Source: Uliginosibacterium gangwonense DSM 18521
GTDB lineage: Bacteria; Pseudomonadota; Gammaproteobacteria; Burkholderiales; Rhodocyclaceae
Direction of reading: 5' to 3'
NCBI RefSeq assembly: GCF_000373965.1
Contig: NZ_KB892846.1
Coordinates: forward strand, 124,001-188,000
Length of the DNA: 64,000 nt
In this document: piece by piece, positions 16,743 to 30,071 of the stretch
Numbering within the stretch: the first letter of the stretch is position 1
Layout: every line of letters begins with the position of its first letter
Translations under genes and position numbers: made by a program
Notes under the pieces: generated by a model
The model's input: only the letters and a program-made list of their open reading frames with translations
What the model was told of the DNA's origin: nothing
Databases searched by the model: none

Positions 16743-17633
16743 TTACCCCAGATAGCGCTGCAGGAATTCCACCGTTCGCTGCCACGCCAGCGTTGCGGCC
16801 TTGGCGTCATACCGTGCTGCATTGGTGTCATTATTGAAGGCGTGATTCACTCCGTCATACACATGCAGCTCATAGGTTTTGCCAGCCGCTTTCAAAGCTG
16901 ATTCAAAGCCGGGAATCCCGGCATTGATGCGCTCATCCAACCCGGCGTAATGCAACAGCAACGGCGCCTTGATATGGCTGATCTCCTCCGCCTTGGGCTG
17001 CATGCCATAGAAAGCCACCCCGGCATCCAGATCAGGCGCCACCACGGCCAACTGATTGACCGCTCCTCCACCCCAGCAAAAACCAAGCGCCCCGCACTTG
17101 CCGCTGGCTTGGGGGTGGTGTTTGAGGAATTGAAGGGCGCCAAGCGAGATTTGATCAATCGTTGCAGGCGTGAGTTGGGCGATCAGATCACGCGCCTTGT
17201 CCTCATCTGCGGGCGTGCCCCCCAAACCGCTCAGGTAATCCGGGGCACATGCCAGAAAACCTGCCAGGGCGAGGCGGCGGGTAATGTCCTGAATGTGGGG
17301 ATTCAGGCCACGGTTCTCGTGAATAATGATGACTGCAGCCAGCTTGCCAGAGGCCGCCTTGGGCCAGGCCATATAGGCGCTGACAAGCCCGGCTGCACTG
17401 GCAAAGCCCGCCGTTTGCGTTGCCAGCCGCGCATCCCCTTCCGGCAACACTGCGGCCTGGGCGTAATTGTTTTCCAGAAAGGGCAAAAGTGCCGTAGCAG
17501 CGGTCACACTGCCCGTTACGGCGGTCAGGCGTTTCATGAAAACACGCCGGGGCAAGGGCGCGTGGGTATACTCGTCATACAGCGCAATGACTTCCGGACC
17601 GATGACGGGCCTGTTGGACGATGGTGCATTCAT
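16743..17633 (-). CDS. Dienelactone hydrolase family protein, Tat-exported
   Basis: This 296-residue alpha/beta hydrolase has the dienelactone hydrolase nucleophile elbow GFCWGGG near residue 187 (Cys nucleophile), an Asp in YAGLDERI near 233 and a His in GVNHAFNND near 265, completing the triad. The substrate could be a lactone or other ester. The N-terminus carries a twin-arginine-like signal (PLPRRVFMKRLTAVTG, with a hydrophobic stretch to residue 60) after a 29-residue extension, so it is probably exported folded. It is not linked to aromatic degradation genes. ATG 17633 is chosen, preceded by AGAGGA. Confidence 0.8.
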   Translation of the reverse strand: MNAPSSNRPVIGPEVIALYDEYTHAPLPRRVFMKRLTAVTGSVTAATALLPFLENNYAQAAVLPEGDARLATQTAGFASAAGLVSAYMAWPKAASGKLAAVIIIHENRGLNPHIQDITRRLALAGFLACAPDYLSGLGGTPADEDKARDLIAQLTPATIDQISLGALQFLKHHPQASGKCGALGFCWGGGAVNQLAVVAPDLDAGVAFYGMQPKAEEISHIKAPLLLHYAGLDERINAGIPGFESALKAAGKTYELHVYDGVNHAFNNDTNAARYDAKAATLAWQRTVEFLQRYLG

Positions 17634-17754
17634 CTTGGGGTATCCTCTTGTTGGGTCAAACAGACGGTTTTAACAACCGTTCTCTGGATACCTGCTGACG
17701 ACCAAGCAACAAATCAGCAGGTTCGCCTATGCACTATACGCCAAGCCCACCGTG

Positions 17755-18522
17755 CTACAAACCAAGAACCTCGCAAGCATTACGGGTGGTAGCCTCGGCC
17801 ACGGCGTCAAGCGGCAAGCCACGCAGGTCTGCCAGGATCTGCGCAAAACGGGCGACATTGGCAGGCTCGTTGCGCTGGGCAGGCGCCCAGGCGGGCGGAA
17901 TATCTGGCGCGTCAGACTCCAGCACGATGGATTCGAGTGGCATGCTGGCCGCAAGCTGACGAATCCGGCTGGAGCCTGAATAGCTCATGGCGCCCCCAAA
18001 GCCCAGCTTGAACCCCATCTCGATGAATATGCGGGCCTGCTGCACGCTGCCATTGAAGGCATGCGCAATACCACCGCGCACGGGGTGGCGGCGCAGGTAT
18101 TTGAGCACTCGGTCCTGCGCCCGACGAACGTGCAGCAATACCGGCAGATCAAAAGCCTTGGCGAGCTTGAGTTGCTCGATGAAAAACCATTCCTGCAGCT
18201 CGGGATCAGCATCAGCCACAAAACCATCCAGGCCGATTTCGCCCAACGCACAAGCCCTTCCGCCTGCCAGCAAATCACGCAGGCGGGCAATATCATCCTC
18301 ATGTGCCTCTTTGACGTAGAGCGGATGAATGCCAAAGGCACAGGCACTGCCCGGCAGCGCCTGCACAAGCTCGGCCACTGCCGTACAACTGGGCAAGTGA
18401 ATGGCGGGCAGAACGAAGCGCCCGACCCCCGCCGCGTGGGCAGCCTGGACCACCGCCTCGCAGTCTGCGGCAAACTCCGGCGCATCCAGATGAAGGTGGG
18501 TATCGATCAGGCTCACGGCCAT
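17755..18522 (-). CDS. tatD: TatD family metal-dependent DNase
   Basis: The 255-residue amidohydrolase-fold nuclease has IDTHLHLD near residue 6 (two metal His), GEIGLDGF near 93, LLHVRRA near 126, and ESDAPDIPP near 203. These match the TatD/YjjV group, which degrades or processes DNA 3' ends. It starts directly where the lipoprotein gene stops, with no intervening base, so it is the last gene of the ppx-mla operon. Its coupling to lipid transport is positional only. Confidence 0.88.
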   Translation of the reverse strand: MAVSLIDTHLHLDAPEFAADCEAVVQAAHAAGVGRFVLPAIHLPSCTAVAELVQALPGSACAFGIHPLYVKEAHEDDIARLRDLLAGGRACALGEIGLDGFVADADPELQEWFFIEQLKLAKAFDLPVLLHVRRAQDRVLKYLRRHPVRGGIAHAFNGSVQQARIFIEMGFKLGFGGAMSYSGSSRIRQLAASMPLESIVLESDAPDIPPAWAPAQRNEPANVARFAQILADLRGLPLDAVAEATTRNACEVLGL

Positions 18523-19095
18523 CTATTGCTGCTTGCAGAATTGCTCAATGTCACCCGTGATCCAGGCACTGGTCTGGTCCGCCAGGGCGATCACCGCATC
18601 ACGCAAACCTTGCGCCTGGGCGGAGGGTTCCACCTTGGGCACCGGCACGCGTACATCCACGATGCGCTTGAACACGGCAGTCTTGCCGTCCAGCGACAGG
18701 CGCAGGGTTCCTGCCAGCAGCGCGGAACCCTTGCCTTGGGCATCAATCTCCAGAATGAAATCCGAGAGCAGGAAACTCAGGCGGCATCGCCCGGTCGGCT
18801 CCACAGGCAGCAGCCGCGTCAACGCCTGATCGACCAGGGTGGCAGGCGGTGCAGCCCAGCGATTGAAGGCATACACCCCGCGTGTGGTGGGGTCGGTCGC
18901 GTTCCGGTAATGCATCGACAACCCCGCTACCACCGGCGTGGAGCTGACTGTCACCGTGCGTAGCGGCAAGGCGGGGCGTGCCAGCGTGCGGAAGCCACCG
19001 CCTAAATCATGTTGCGTCAGCGGCGGGGATGCCTGGGGCATCAACCCGCATGCCGAAAGCAACAGAAAGGATAGACAAAGAATCGGCTTTTTCAT
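18523..19095 (-). CDS. ABC-type transport auxiliary lipoprotein (PqiC/DUF330-like)
   Basis: The 190-residue protein has a type II signal peptide ending LLSACG, so Cys16 should be acylated. The mature part has the PqiC/ABC_trans_aux pattern with RTVTVSSTPVVAGLSMHYRN (family 'Y-R-...-W' signature region) and a C-terminal helix. In MCE-type lipid transport systems this lipoprotein sits on the outer membrane. It overlaps the mlaD-like gene by 4 bases (ATGA), confirming operon membership. Confidence 0.82.
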   Translation of the reverse strand: MKKPILCLSFLLLSACGLMPQASPPLTQHDLGGGFRTLARPALPLRTVTVSSTPVVAGLSMHYRNATDPTTRGVYAFNRWAAPPATLVDQALTRLLPVEPTGRCRLSFLLSDFILEIDAQGKGSALLAGTLRLSLDGKTAVFKRIVDVRVPVPKVEPSAQAQGLRDAVIALADQTSAWITGDIEQFCKQQ

Positions 19096-20024
19096 GGCTT
19101 GGCCGTAGAGGTTTCGCCCGGTCCGGGCTGCTGTTGACGCTTACCCAGCAAAAGAAGCTGCGGCGAACGTTCCACATCATCCAGCACGCGGCTGAGCTGT
19201 TGGGTGTTGGCTTGCAGATCAAGCACCAGTTGATTCACACGGGGTAAGGTATCTGCGGTAATGCTGGCCTGCACATCGGCGCCCAAGTGATCAATGCGCG
19301 CGCCTGCGGCATCCACCTTGGCCAGCGCCTTGCGAAAGTCATCCACTGCCGGGCCCAGCTGTTTGCTCACCGTCTGGAATTGTTCCAGCGTGTTGCTCAG
19401 GCGTTCGGCATTTTGCGGGGAGGAGAAACGACGCATGTCGGCAGATAGCGCAGCCGTCTGTGCCAGGGTCTTTTCCAGATGGGCGGAACTGGCCGCCAGA
19501 TTCTTCAAGGTGGTATCGATGCGGCTGATATTCTCTTCGCTCATCAACTGCTCAAAGCGCTCTGAGCTGGTTTTGAGCCGCGCCACAATCGCCTGCCCGG
19601 CCTCGGTAATCTGCTCAAGTGCGCCTTGCTGCATGGCAATGATCGGCGGTAGTTTCCCCAGCCGTACCGGCGGCGCGGGATTGCTGCCATCGTCATCAAG
19701 CTGCACAAAGCCCTGCCCGGTCAGCCCCTGGAGGCCGATCTTGGCGTGCGTGCCACGGGTGATCGGCACATCGGACTCGATGCGGATGGTGACATAGACC
19801 TCACGCGAATCCTGCAGATCCACATCCACCACCTTGCCTACCCGCACCCCACGGAAACGCACCGGTGCCTGGGGGTTCAGGCCCGTCACGCTCTTGGGCG
19901 ATATGACCAGGTATTCACTCATGTTCTGCCCGCCGCTGGAAAACCACCAGAATGCAGCCACTATGAGGCCGCCCAACAGCAGCGTAAAGGCGCCTACCCA
20001 CAACGCATATGCTCGGTTTTCCAT
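19092..20024 (-). CDS. MlaD/MCE-domain lipid transport protein
   Basis: The 310-residue protein has an N-terminal membrane anchor (residues about 7-30, AYALWVGAFTLLLGGLIVAAF), an MCE domain with VRFRGVRVGKVVDVDL and GLQGLTGQGFVQLDDD near 55-125, and a long C-terminal coiled coil (about 130-290). The extended helical tail suggests a tube or needle toward the outer membrane lipoprotein, as in the Mla/Pqi/Yeb systems. ATG 20024 starts right after the ATPase stop; the longer open frame is a shadow of that gene. Confidence 0.9.
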   Translation of the reverse strand: MENRAYALWVGAFTLLLGGLIVAAFWWFSSGGQNMSEYLVISPKSVTGLNPQAPVRFRGVRVGKVVDVDLQDSREVYVTIRIESDVPITRGTHAKIGLQGLTGQGFVQLDDDGSNPAPPVRLGKLPPIIAMQQGALEQITEAGQAIVARLKTSSERFEQLMSEENISRIDTTLKNLAASSAHLEKTLAQTAALSADMRRFSSPQNAERLSNTLEQFQTVSKQLGPAVDDFRKALAKVDAAGARIDHLGADVQASITADTLPRVNQLVLDLQANTQQLSRVLDDVERSPQLLLLGKRQQQPGPGETSTAKP

Positions 20025-20025
20025 G

Positions 20026-20820
20026 CTACGAACCTGCCTCCTCGGTCTCGTCACGCTCACCCACCGCTGAACGATAGCGGAAGAAGTTATTGATAAACGG
20101 GTGATCCACGGCGTGCACTTCTTCAAGACTCCCTGTGGCCAGTATACGATGTTCGGCCAGCACCGCAACGCGATTGGCCAATGCAGAAAGCGTGTCCAGG
20201 TCGTGGGTGACAAATACCACGGTCAGCCCCAGTCCTTCATGCAGGCTGCGGATCAGTTCGACGAAGCGGGCGCTTCTCTCGGGGTCCAGCCCCGCAGTTG
20301 GTTCGTCAAGCAGCAAAAGCTCCGGCTCCAGCGCCAATGCACGCGCCAGGGCCACGCGTTTGATCATGCCGCCGGAGAGCTGGGCGGGCATCAGCATGGC
20401 ATGCTGGGGCTTCAACTGCACCAGTTCCAGGCGGCTCATGACCATGGCCAGGATTTCATCTTCGTGCAGGCCACCACATTCGCGCAAGGGGAAAGCAATG
20501 TTGTCATACACCGTGAAGGCGGAGAACAGCGCGCCCTGCTGAAACAGCACCCCGGCCCGGCGACGGCGTGCAAAACGCTCAGCGCGAGGGCCCGCCTGTA
20601 GCGGTTCCCCGAACAGTTCGATGCTGCCCGCATCCGGGCGCTGCAAATCAATCATCTGGCGCAGCAGCGTCGTCTTGCCCGCACCCGATCCGCCTACCAG
20701 CGCCAGCAAGTCACCCCGGTACACATCCAGGTCCAGATCCTGGTGCACCCAATGTGGGCCATAACGGGTCTGGATGCCGCGCATCCTGATGACGGGGGAA
20801 TGCCCTTCGCGCTCACTCAT
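20026..20820 (-). CDS. ABC transporter ATP-binding protein (MlaF/Ttg2A-like)
   Basis: The 264-residue ATPase has Walker A GGSGAGKTTLL near residue 38, signature LSGGMIKRVALARAL near 143, Walker B LLLLDEPTAGLD near 165, and the H-loop VTHDLD near 200. The substitution SGGMIKR is characteristic of the MlaF group. It powers lipid movement through the MlaE permease. The ATG at 20820 overlaps the permease stop (4 bases), so translation is coupled. Confidence 0.92.
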   Translation of the reverse strand: MSEREGHSPVIRMRGIQTRYGPHWVHQDLDLDVYRGDLLALVGGSGAGKTTLLRQMIDLQRPDAGSIELFGEPLQAGPRAERFARRRRAGVLFQQGALFSAFTVYDNIAFPLRECGGLHEDEILAMVMSRLELVQLKPQHAMLMPAQLSGGMIKRVALARALALEPELLLLDEPTAGLDPERSARFVELIRSLHEGLGLTVVFVTHDLDTLSALANRVAVLAEHRILATGSLEEVHAVDHPFINNFFRYRSAVGERDETEEAGS

Positions 20821-21959
20821 CGCAAGGGCACCCCTATTCCACGGGTGAGCATGGCAAACAACGCATCCAGCAGGATCACGCTGGTGATTGCCGTGACCAC
20901 CGAGGCCGTGGTGTTGGCCGACAGACTTTCGGTATTCGGTTTGACCCGCAAGCCAAAGTGGCAGGCGATCAGCGCGATGGCTGTACCAAAGACAGCACCT
21001 TTGGCCAGACCGATATACAGGTTCTCGATGGGCACCACGTTGGGCAACACCGAAAAGAAATATGCCCATTCAATATCCAGCAAAAGTTGGGCGCATACCA
21101 TGCCACCCGCAAGCGCCGCCAATGAGGTCCAGGCCACCAGCAAGGGCATGGCGCAGGCCAGCGCCAGCACCTTGGGCCACACCAGACGCTGGTGGCGCGA
21201 CACGCCCATGGCCGAGAGCGCATCAATCTCTTCCGTCACCCGCATCACCCCAAGCTGGGCGGTGATGGCTGAGCCAGAACGCCCGGCTACCAGAATGGAG
21301 ACCAGCACCGGCCCCAACTCACGGATGATGCCAATGCCCAGGATGTTGATGATCAGGGCTTCTGCGCCGAAATTCCGTAGCTGCAAGGCCGACAGGTAAC
21401 TGAGCACCACGCCGATCAGAAAGCCCACCAGGGCCGAGATCGGCATGGCGCGAAGCCCCGTCTTGTAGAGCGCAGCAGAAAATTCCTTGAACGGAATGTT
21501 GCGAGGCTCAATCACCAGACGCAGCACTTCCAGCACCACCAGCCCCAGCATGGTGGTGAAGTCGTACAGATGGGAGGCTGCCCCCAGCACCCATTCCCCC
21601 ACCACCCGCACGGGGCTGAGCCAATCGATGGGGGTATGCGGCAGGCTTTGATGTGCCGCGTTGCGAATGCGGTCAAACGCGGCCCGCTGGATGTCACTCA
21701 TGATCACCGAGGCAGGCTCCGTCTTGCCCCAGCAGCGCAGCAGGAGCAAGGCGCCAAAGGCATCGATGCGGGTAACCGCCGACAAGTCCCACTCCGTGAG
21801 ATGCTGTGTTTGCAGGCGCAACTGGGCGCGCAGGATCAGCAGACGTGGGCGCAGCGCAAATAGGCACCAGTCGCCACGCAATACCACACGCGAGCCTTCA
21901 CGCGCCAATGATGGCGGCGGAGCATGCGACAGGGCTTCAGCGTGGGCGCGGGTTTTCAT
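20817..21959 (-). CDS. MlaE/YrbE-type lipid ABC permease with N-terminal STAS-like domain
   Basis: The 380-residue protein has an N-terminal STAS-like segment (residues about 20-105; LRLQTQHLTEWDLSAVTRIDAFGALLLLR), then the MlaE permease domain with ELGPVLVSILVAGRSGSAITAQLGVMRVTEEIDALSAMG near 215-255 and about five membrane helices. The fused domain may replace a separate MlaB subunit. It belongs to the ppx-mlaE-mlaF-mlaD-lipoprotein-tatD operon, 18 bases after ppx. Confidence 0.9.
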   Translation of the reverse strand: MKTRAHAEALSHAPPPSLAREGSRVVLRGDWCLFALRPRLLILRAQLRLQTQHLTEWDLSAVTRIDAFGALLLLRCWGKTEPASVIMSDIQRAAFDRIRNAAHQSLPHTPIDWLSPVRVVGEWVLGAASHLYDFTTMLGLVVLEVLRLVIEPRNIPFKEFSAALYKTGLRAMPISALVGFLIGVVLSYLSALQLRNFGAEALIINILGIGIIRELGPVLVSILVAGRSGSAITAQLGVMRVTEEIDALSAMGVSRHQRLVWPKVLALACAMPLLVAWTSLAALAGGMVCAQLLLDIEWAYFFSVLPNVVPIENLYIGLAKGAVFGTAIALIACHFGLRVKPNTESLSANTTASVVTAITSVILLDALFAMLTRGIGVPLR

Positions 21960-21977
21960 GCGGGCCTCGGCGGATAC

Positions 21978-23498
21978 CTAAACAGCCTGCGCGGGCACGG
22001 TGCCGCGCTCGACCTGAAGACGGAAACTACGCCCCAGGCGTTGCCACTGCTGCTCTTCTTCCTTGAGTGCGGCGGCAGTGAGAGGGAACTCTTGCAACCA
22101 GTTGTGCGACACCACAGCCACGTAGCCGCGCCGATCCTTGCCGATCCGCAACAAGGGCGTGGTGCGATCGTTGCGGGCACGGTTGAGGATGACCGACAGA
22201 CGCAGGCACAGGATCAGCTCCCAACCTGCCACGCTGGGGGTGGTGGTGATCACCCGCTCCAGCTTGCCACGGTGGGCCAGCGCGAGCCGGGCCAAGCGGG
22301 CTTGATCCATGCGTGAGAAGCCCGGCATGTCGGCATTCGAAACAATGTAGGCGGTGTGCTTGTGGTAGCTGGCATGGGCTACCGAGAGGCCAATCTCATG
22401 TAGCAACGCAGCCCAGCCGAGGAAGCGGCACTCATTTTCCAGGTTGAAATGCTCGGGCTCGACGTTTTCGTACAGGGACATCAGCAATTGTTGCGCAGTT
22501 TCAGCCACCCGGCGCGCCTGGGCCTCATCCACCTGATAGCGCTGCACAAAGTTGCTAACCGTGGCGTCACGCAGATCATGGCGGTGGTAGCGCCCGAGCA
22601 GATCGTAGAGCACCCCCAGACGCAAGGCGCCTTCGGAAAAAACCATGTGTTCCAGGCCAAATTCGGCAAACACCGCCAACATGATTGCCACTCCACCGGC
22701 AAAGACTGGCAGACGATCAGCCTTCACACCTTCCAGGTCCAGGCGATCCACATGCCCGGCCTTGAGCATGATGTGGCGCAACTTCTCCAGCCCTTCGCGG
22801 GTAATACCGGGCACGGGAGACAATCCGTTGAGTTCGAGCGCATCGCAGATGGCTTTGGCACTGCCGCTGGAGCCCACTGCCAACTCCCAGCCCGTCGCCC
22901 GGTAAGCCTGCGAGATCAGTTCCAGTTGCTGGCGCGCAGCCAGCTCCGCTTCTTTCATGGCCGCCCGGGTGATCACCCCACCGGGGAAATATTTCAGGCT
23001 GAAACTCACGCACCCCATGTAGAGCGATTCAAGCTGCAAGGATTCAAAATTGCGCCCGATGATGAATTCCGTGGAGCCCCCCCCGATATCCACCACCAGT
23101 TGCTGCAAGACGGGGTTCGGCAGGGTATGGGCCACACCCACGTAGATCAGGCGCGCTTCTTCGCGCCCTGCAATCACTTCGATGGGAAAACCCAGCGCCT
23201 CTTCGGCCGCGATCAGGAATTCATTGGTATTCTTCGCCACCCGTAATGTGTTGGTGGCCACCGCCCGCACAGCATCGACGGGAAAGTCGCGCAGGCGCTC
23301 GTTGAAGCGGCGCAGTGCCTCAATGGCGCGAAGCTGGGCCGGGCCATCAAGCAGCTTGTCCGCATTCAGGCCCGCAGCAAGGCGCACCGGCTCCTTCAGG
23401 TTATCCAGCTCATAGATCTGGTCCCCTACAATACGACCAATCATCAGGCGGAAACTGTTTGACCCCAGATCGACTGCACACACTAGCTCATGAGACAT
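21978..23498 (-). CDS. ppx: Exopolyphosphatase/guanosine pentaphosphatase (Ppx/GppA)
   Basis: The 506-residue protein removes terminal phosphates from polyphosphate and may hydrolyse pppGpp. ASKHA motifs are AVDLGSNSFRLMI near the N-terminus, VATNTLRVAKN near 85, VVDIGGGSTEFI near 140, and a C-terminal HD-like helical domain with LLHEIGLSVAHASYHKHTAYI. The start ATG 23498 is preferred over TTG 23501. It is divergent from ppk, so polyphosphate synthesis and breakdown share one intergenic control region of 265 bases. Confidence 0.93.
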   Translation of the reverse strand: MSHELVCAVDLGSNSFRLMIGRIVGDQIYELDNLKEPVRLAAGLNADKLLDGPAQLRAIEALRRFNERLRDFPVDAVRAVATNTLRVAKNTNEFLIAAEEALGFPIEVIAGREEARLIYVGVAHTLPNPVLQQLVVDIGGGSTEFIIGRNFESLQLESLYMGCVSFSLKYFPGGVITRAAMKEAELAARQQLELISQAYRATGWELAVGSSGSAKAICDALELNGLSPVPGITREGLEKLRHIMLKAGHVDRLDLEGVKADRLPVFAGGVAIMLAVFAEFGLEHMVFSEGALRLGVLYDLLGRYHRHDLRDATVSNFVQRYQVDEAQARRVAETAQQLLMSLYENVEPEHFNLENECRFLGWAALLHEIGLSVAHASYHKHTAYIVSNADMPGFSRMDQARLARLALAHRGKLERVITTTPSVAGWELILCLRLSVILNRARNDRTTPLLRIGKDRRGYVAVVSHNWLQEFPLTAAALKEEEQQWQRLGRSFRLQVERGTVPAQAV

Positions 23499-23637
23499 CA
23501 AGGACTAACCTTCGTGGTACCGGCAACATAGCACAGTAGAAAATTCTAGCATCCGCCGGACAAACGGTCGGTGAAAAATCTCCCTATCTTGATGGATGCA
23601 CCCCTTTATGCGCCTCAAGGCTCCCCTTTGGTCACTC

Positions 23638-23666
23638 GTTCATCAAAACGTCATCGAAATGTCACA
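23638..23666 (+). promoter_or_regulatory. PHO box upstream of ppk
   Basis: Three half-sites lie at an exact 11-bp period: GTTCATC at 23638, CGTCATC at 23649 and TGTCACA at 23660. PhoB sites are 7-bp direct repeats (consensus CTGTCAT) separated by 4 bp, the same geometry. The site lies about 100 bases before the ppk start. Confidence 0.65.
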
Positions 23667-23763
23667 AAATAGAGGTCGACCCGATACAGTACGCTGGCAC
23701 ACTCCCTGCAGCACAAGCGAGCCAAGCAGTACAACCACACACTTGAGTGAGACAGGTTCCGAT

Positions 23764-25857
23764 ATGCCTTTGATTGAGAATCGCCCGGTAGCCCCCCCGG
23801 AAAACCTATTCAATAGAGAACTCTCCATCCTTGCCTTCCAGCGCCGTGTGCTGGCCCAGGCAGCCGACGAGACCATGCCACTGCTCGAACGCTTGCGCTT
23901 TCTGTGCATCGTATCGAGCAACCTTGATGAGTTCTTTGAAATCCGCGTGGCCGGTGTGCGCGAACAGGTCAAGCTGGGGGCGACCGCCCTGGTCAATGGC
24001 ATGTCGCCTCAAACACTGTACAAACAGATCAGCCGCGAGGTGCACACAATCGTCGCCGAGCAATACCGGCTGCTCAACGACGACATCCTGCCGCGTCTGG
24101 AAGAGCAGAACATCGTCTTCCTGCGCCGCTCGCTCTGGAACGAGGCGCAGCAGGCGTGGATCAAGCAGTATTTCCTCTCCGAAGTCATGCCGGTGCTCAC
24201 CCCGGTTGGGCTGGACCCCGCCCACCCCTTCCCCCGGCTTTTGAACAAGAGCTTGAACTTTGCGGTGGAACTCGAAGGGCGCGATGCCTTTGGCCGCAAT
24301 TCCAATGCCGCCATCGTCCAGGCACCTCGTGCCCTGCCCCGCGTGATCCGCCTGCCTGCCGAACTCACCGGGGTGGACAACGGCTTCGTCTTCCTCTCCT
24401 CCATCCTCCACGCCCATGTGGGCGAACTCTTTGCAGGCATGAACGTGCTGGGCTGCTACCAGTTCCGCGTCACCCGCAACAGCGATCTGTTTGTGGATGA
24501 AGAAGAAGTCAAAGACTTGCGTATCACCCTGCAGGGCGAACTCCAGCAGCGTAACTTTGGCAACGCAGTGCGCCTGGAAGTACCCGACAACTGCTCGCCG
24601 CAGATCAGCGAATTCCTGCTCGAACAATTCGGGCTGGACCGTGAAGAACTCTACCGTGTGCCTGGAATTGTCAATCTGGTGCGCCTGATGCAGGTGCCCG
24701 ACTGGGTCAATCGCCCGGACCTCAAGTTCCAGCCCTTCCAACCTTCCGTTCCCAAGGGGCTGGACAAGCGCGACGATATCTTTGCCAGCATCCGCCACAA
24801 CGACTTGCTGATGCACCACCCATTCCAGAGCTTCTCGCCTGTCATCGACATGCTCCGCGCCGCAGCGGATGACCCACAGGTACTGGCTATCCGCATGACG
24901 GTGTACCGCACCGGGAATGATTCCGAATTGATGGAGCAGCTCCTCAAGGCCGCGCGCAAGGGCAAGGAAGTCAATGTGGTGGTCGAACTGATGGCCCGCT
25001 TTGACGAAGAAGCCAACATCAGCTGGGCCGCCCGCCTGGAAGAAGCAGGTGCCCACGTCGTCTATGGCGTGTTCGGCTACAAGACACACGCCAAGATGCT
25101 GCTCATTGTGCGCCGCGAAGACAATGGCAAGGGCCAGCAGATCCTCAGGCGCTATGTGCACCTAGGAACCGGCAACTACCACCCGCGCACCACGCGCTTC
25201 TACACCGACTTCGGGCTCTTCACCGCCAACGAGGAAATCGGCGCGGACGTGCATGAGGTCTTCAAGCAGCTCACCGGTCTGGGCCGTGCGCAAAGCCTGC
25301 ACCACCTGTGGCAGTCGCCCTTCTCGCTGCAACCCAATGTGGTCGCTGCCATCGATGCCGAAGCCGAGGCCGCCCGTGCCGGGCGCAAGGGCAAGATCAT
25401 GGCCAAGATGAACGCGCTGCTCGAACCGCAAACCATCCAGGCGCTCTACGACGCCTCCCAGGCGGGCGTGGAGATCGACCTCTTCGTACGTGGTGCCTGC
25501 GCTCTCAAACCGGGAGTCGCCGGGCTGTCTGAAAACATCCGCGTGCGCTCCATCGTCGGTCGCTTCCTGGAACACTCCCGCGTGTTCTATTTTTATGCCG
25601 ACGGCGAGGAAAAGGTCTACCTCTCCAGCGCCGACTGGATGGATCGCAACTTCTTCCGCCGCATCGAAATCGCCTTCCCGGTGCTGGATCCCAAGCTCAA
25701 ACGCCGTGTGATCAAGGAAGGGCTACGCCCCTACCTCACCGACAACAGCCAGGCCTGGGAACTGGATGGCGACACCGGCGAATATAAACGCCGCAACCCA
25801 CGCGGCGCCCGCCATAGCGCACAGGATCTATTGATGCAGGAGTTCGGCAAGATCTAA
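23764..25857 (+). CDS. ppk: Polyphosphate kinase 1
   Basis: The 697-residue enzyme makes polyphosphate from ATP. Visible features are the N-terminal LFNRELSILAFQRRVL, LRFLCIVSSNLDEFFEIRVAG near 40, the core VYGVFGYKTHAKMLLIVRRE near 430 (catalytic His region), VHLGTGNYHPRTTRFYTDFGLF near 465, and LEHSRVFYFYADGEEKVYLSSADWM near 595. ATG 23764 begins the conserved N-terminus; the frame upstream is not conserved. A PHO box upstream predicts phosphate-starvation control. A strong terminator and a repeat fragment follow. Confidence 0.95.
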   Translation: MPLIENRPVAPPENLFNRELSILAFQRRVLAQAADETMPLLERLRFLCIVSSNLDEFFEIRVAGVREQVKLGATALVNGMSPQTLYKQISREVHTIVAEQYRLLNDDILPRLEEQNIVFLRRSLWNEAQQAWIKQYFLSEVMPVLTPVGLDPAHPFPRLLNKSLNFAVELEGRDAFGRNSNAAIVQAPRALPRVIRLPAELTGVDNGFVFLSSILHAHVGELFAGMNVLGCYQFRVTRNSDLFVDEEEVKDLRITLQGELQQRNFGNAVRLEVPDNCSPQISEFLLEQFGLDREELYRVPGIVNLVRLMQVPDWVNRPDLKFQPFQPSVPKGLDKRDDIFASIRHNDLLMHHPFQSFSPVIDMLRAAADDPQVLAIRMTVYRTGNDSELMEQLLKAARKGKEVNVVVELMARFDEEANISWAARLEEAGAHVVYGVFGYKTHAKMLLIVRREDNGKGQQILRRYVHLGTGNYHPRTTRFYTDFGLFTANEEIGADVHEVFKQLTGLGRAQSLHHLWQSPFSLQPNVVAAIDAEAEAARAGRKGKIMAKMNALLEPQTIQALYDASQAGVEIDLFVRGACALKPGVAGLSENIRVRSIVGRFLEHSRVFYFYADGEEKVYLSSADWMDRNFFRRIEIAFPVLDPKLKRRVIKEGLRPYLTDNSQAWELDGDTGEYKRRNPRGARHSAQDLLMQEFGKI

Positions 25858-25860
25858 ACC

Positions 25861-25905
25861 TGTTCATAGTCTTACTGCGAGGCCGTGATCAAGGCTCATG
25901 CGCTG
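25861..25905 (+). repeat. 45-bp repeat shared with 50944-50988
   Basis: TGTTCATAGTCTTACTGCGA... is nearly identical to the left part of the MITE-like element at 50936-51082 (about 42 of 45 bases by eye). It directly follows the ppk stop codon and looks like a truncated copy of that element. Confidence 0.7.
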
Positions 25906-25915
25906 CTGCAACATG

Positions 25916-25946
25916 AAATGCCCATGACACATCATGGGCATTTTTT
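25916..25946 (+). terminator. Rho-independent terminator of ppk
   Basis: 12-bp stem AAATGCCCATGA / TCATGGGCATTT around CACA, then T-run. Confidence 0.9.
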
Positions 25947-25960
25947 CGTCTACAACCATA

Positions 25961-25985
25961 AAAAATGCGGCCCGCAGGCCGCATT
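25961..25985 (-). terminator. Rho-independent terminator of purL
   Basis: AATGCGGCC pairs with GGCCGCATT around CGCA. Read on the minus strand it ends in a T-run (AAAAA at 25961-25965). Confidence 0.85.
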
Positions 25986-26004
25986 CTTCATGCAACAGAT
26001 ACCT

Positions 26005-29937
<3,933 letters not shown>

Positions 29938-30071
29938 GGGCACAGTACTCAGTGGAGAGGAGCCGGGACAGACCGGATCATAGAAGGCGCGGATTATACC
30001 GGATCATCCCCTCCAAAGCCGCTGAAAAATGCCGTAAGGTATTGAAGATACATCCCACAAGAGGAAAACAC

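Noticed and set aside
23806-25161. 451-codon frame antisense to ppk
   Set aside because: Overlaps well-supported ppk and lacks any recognisable domain.
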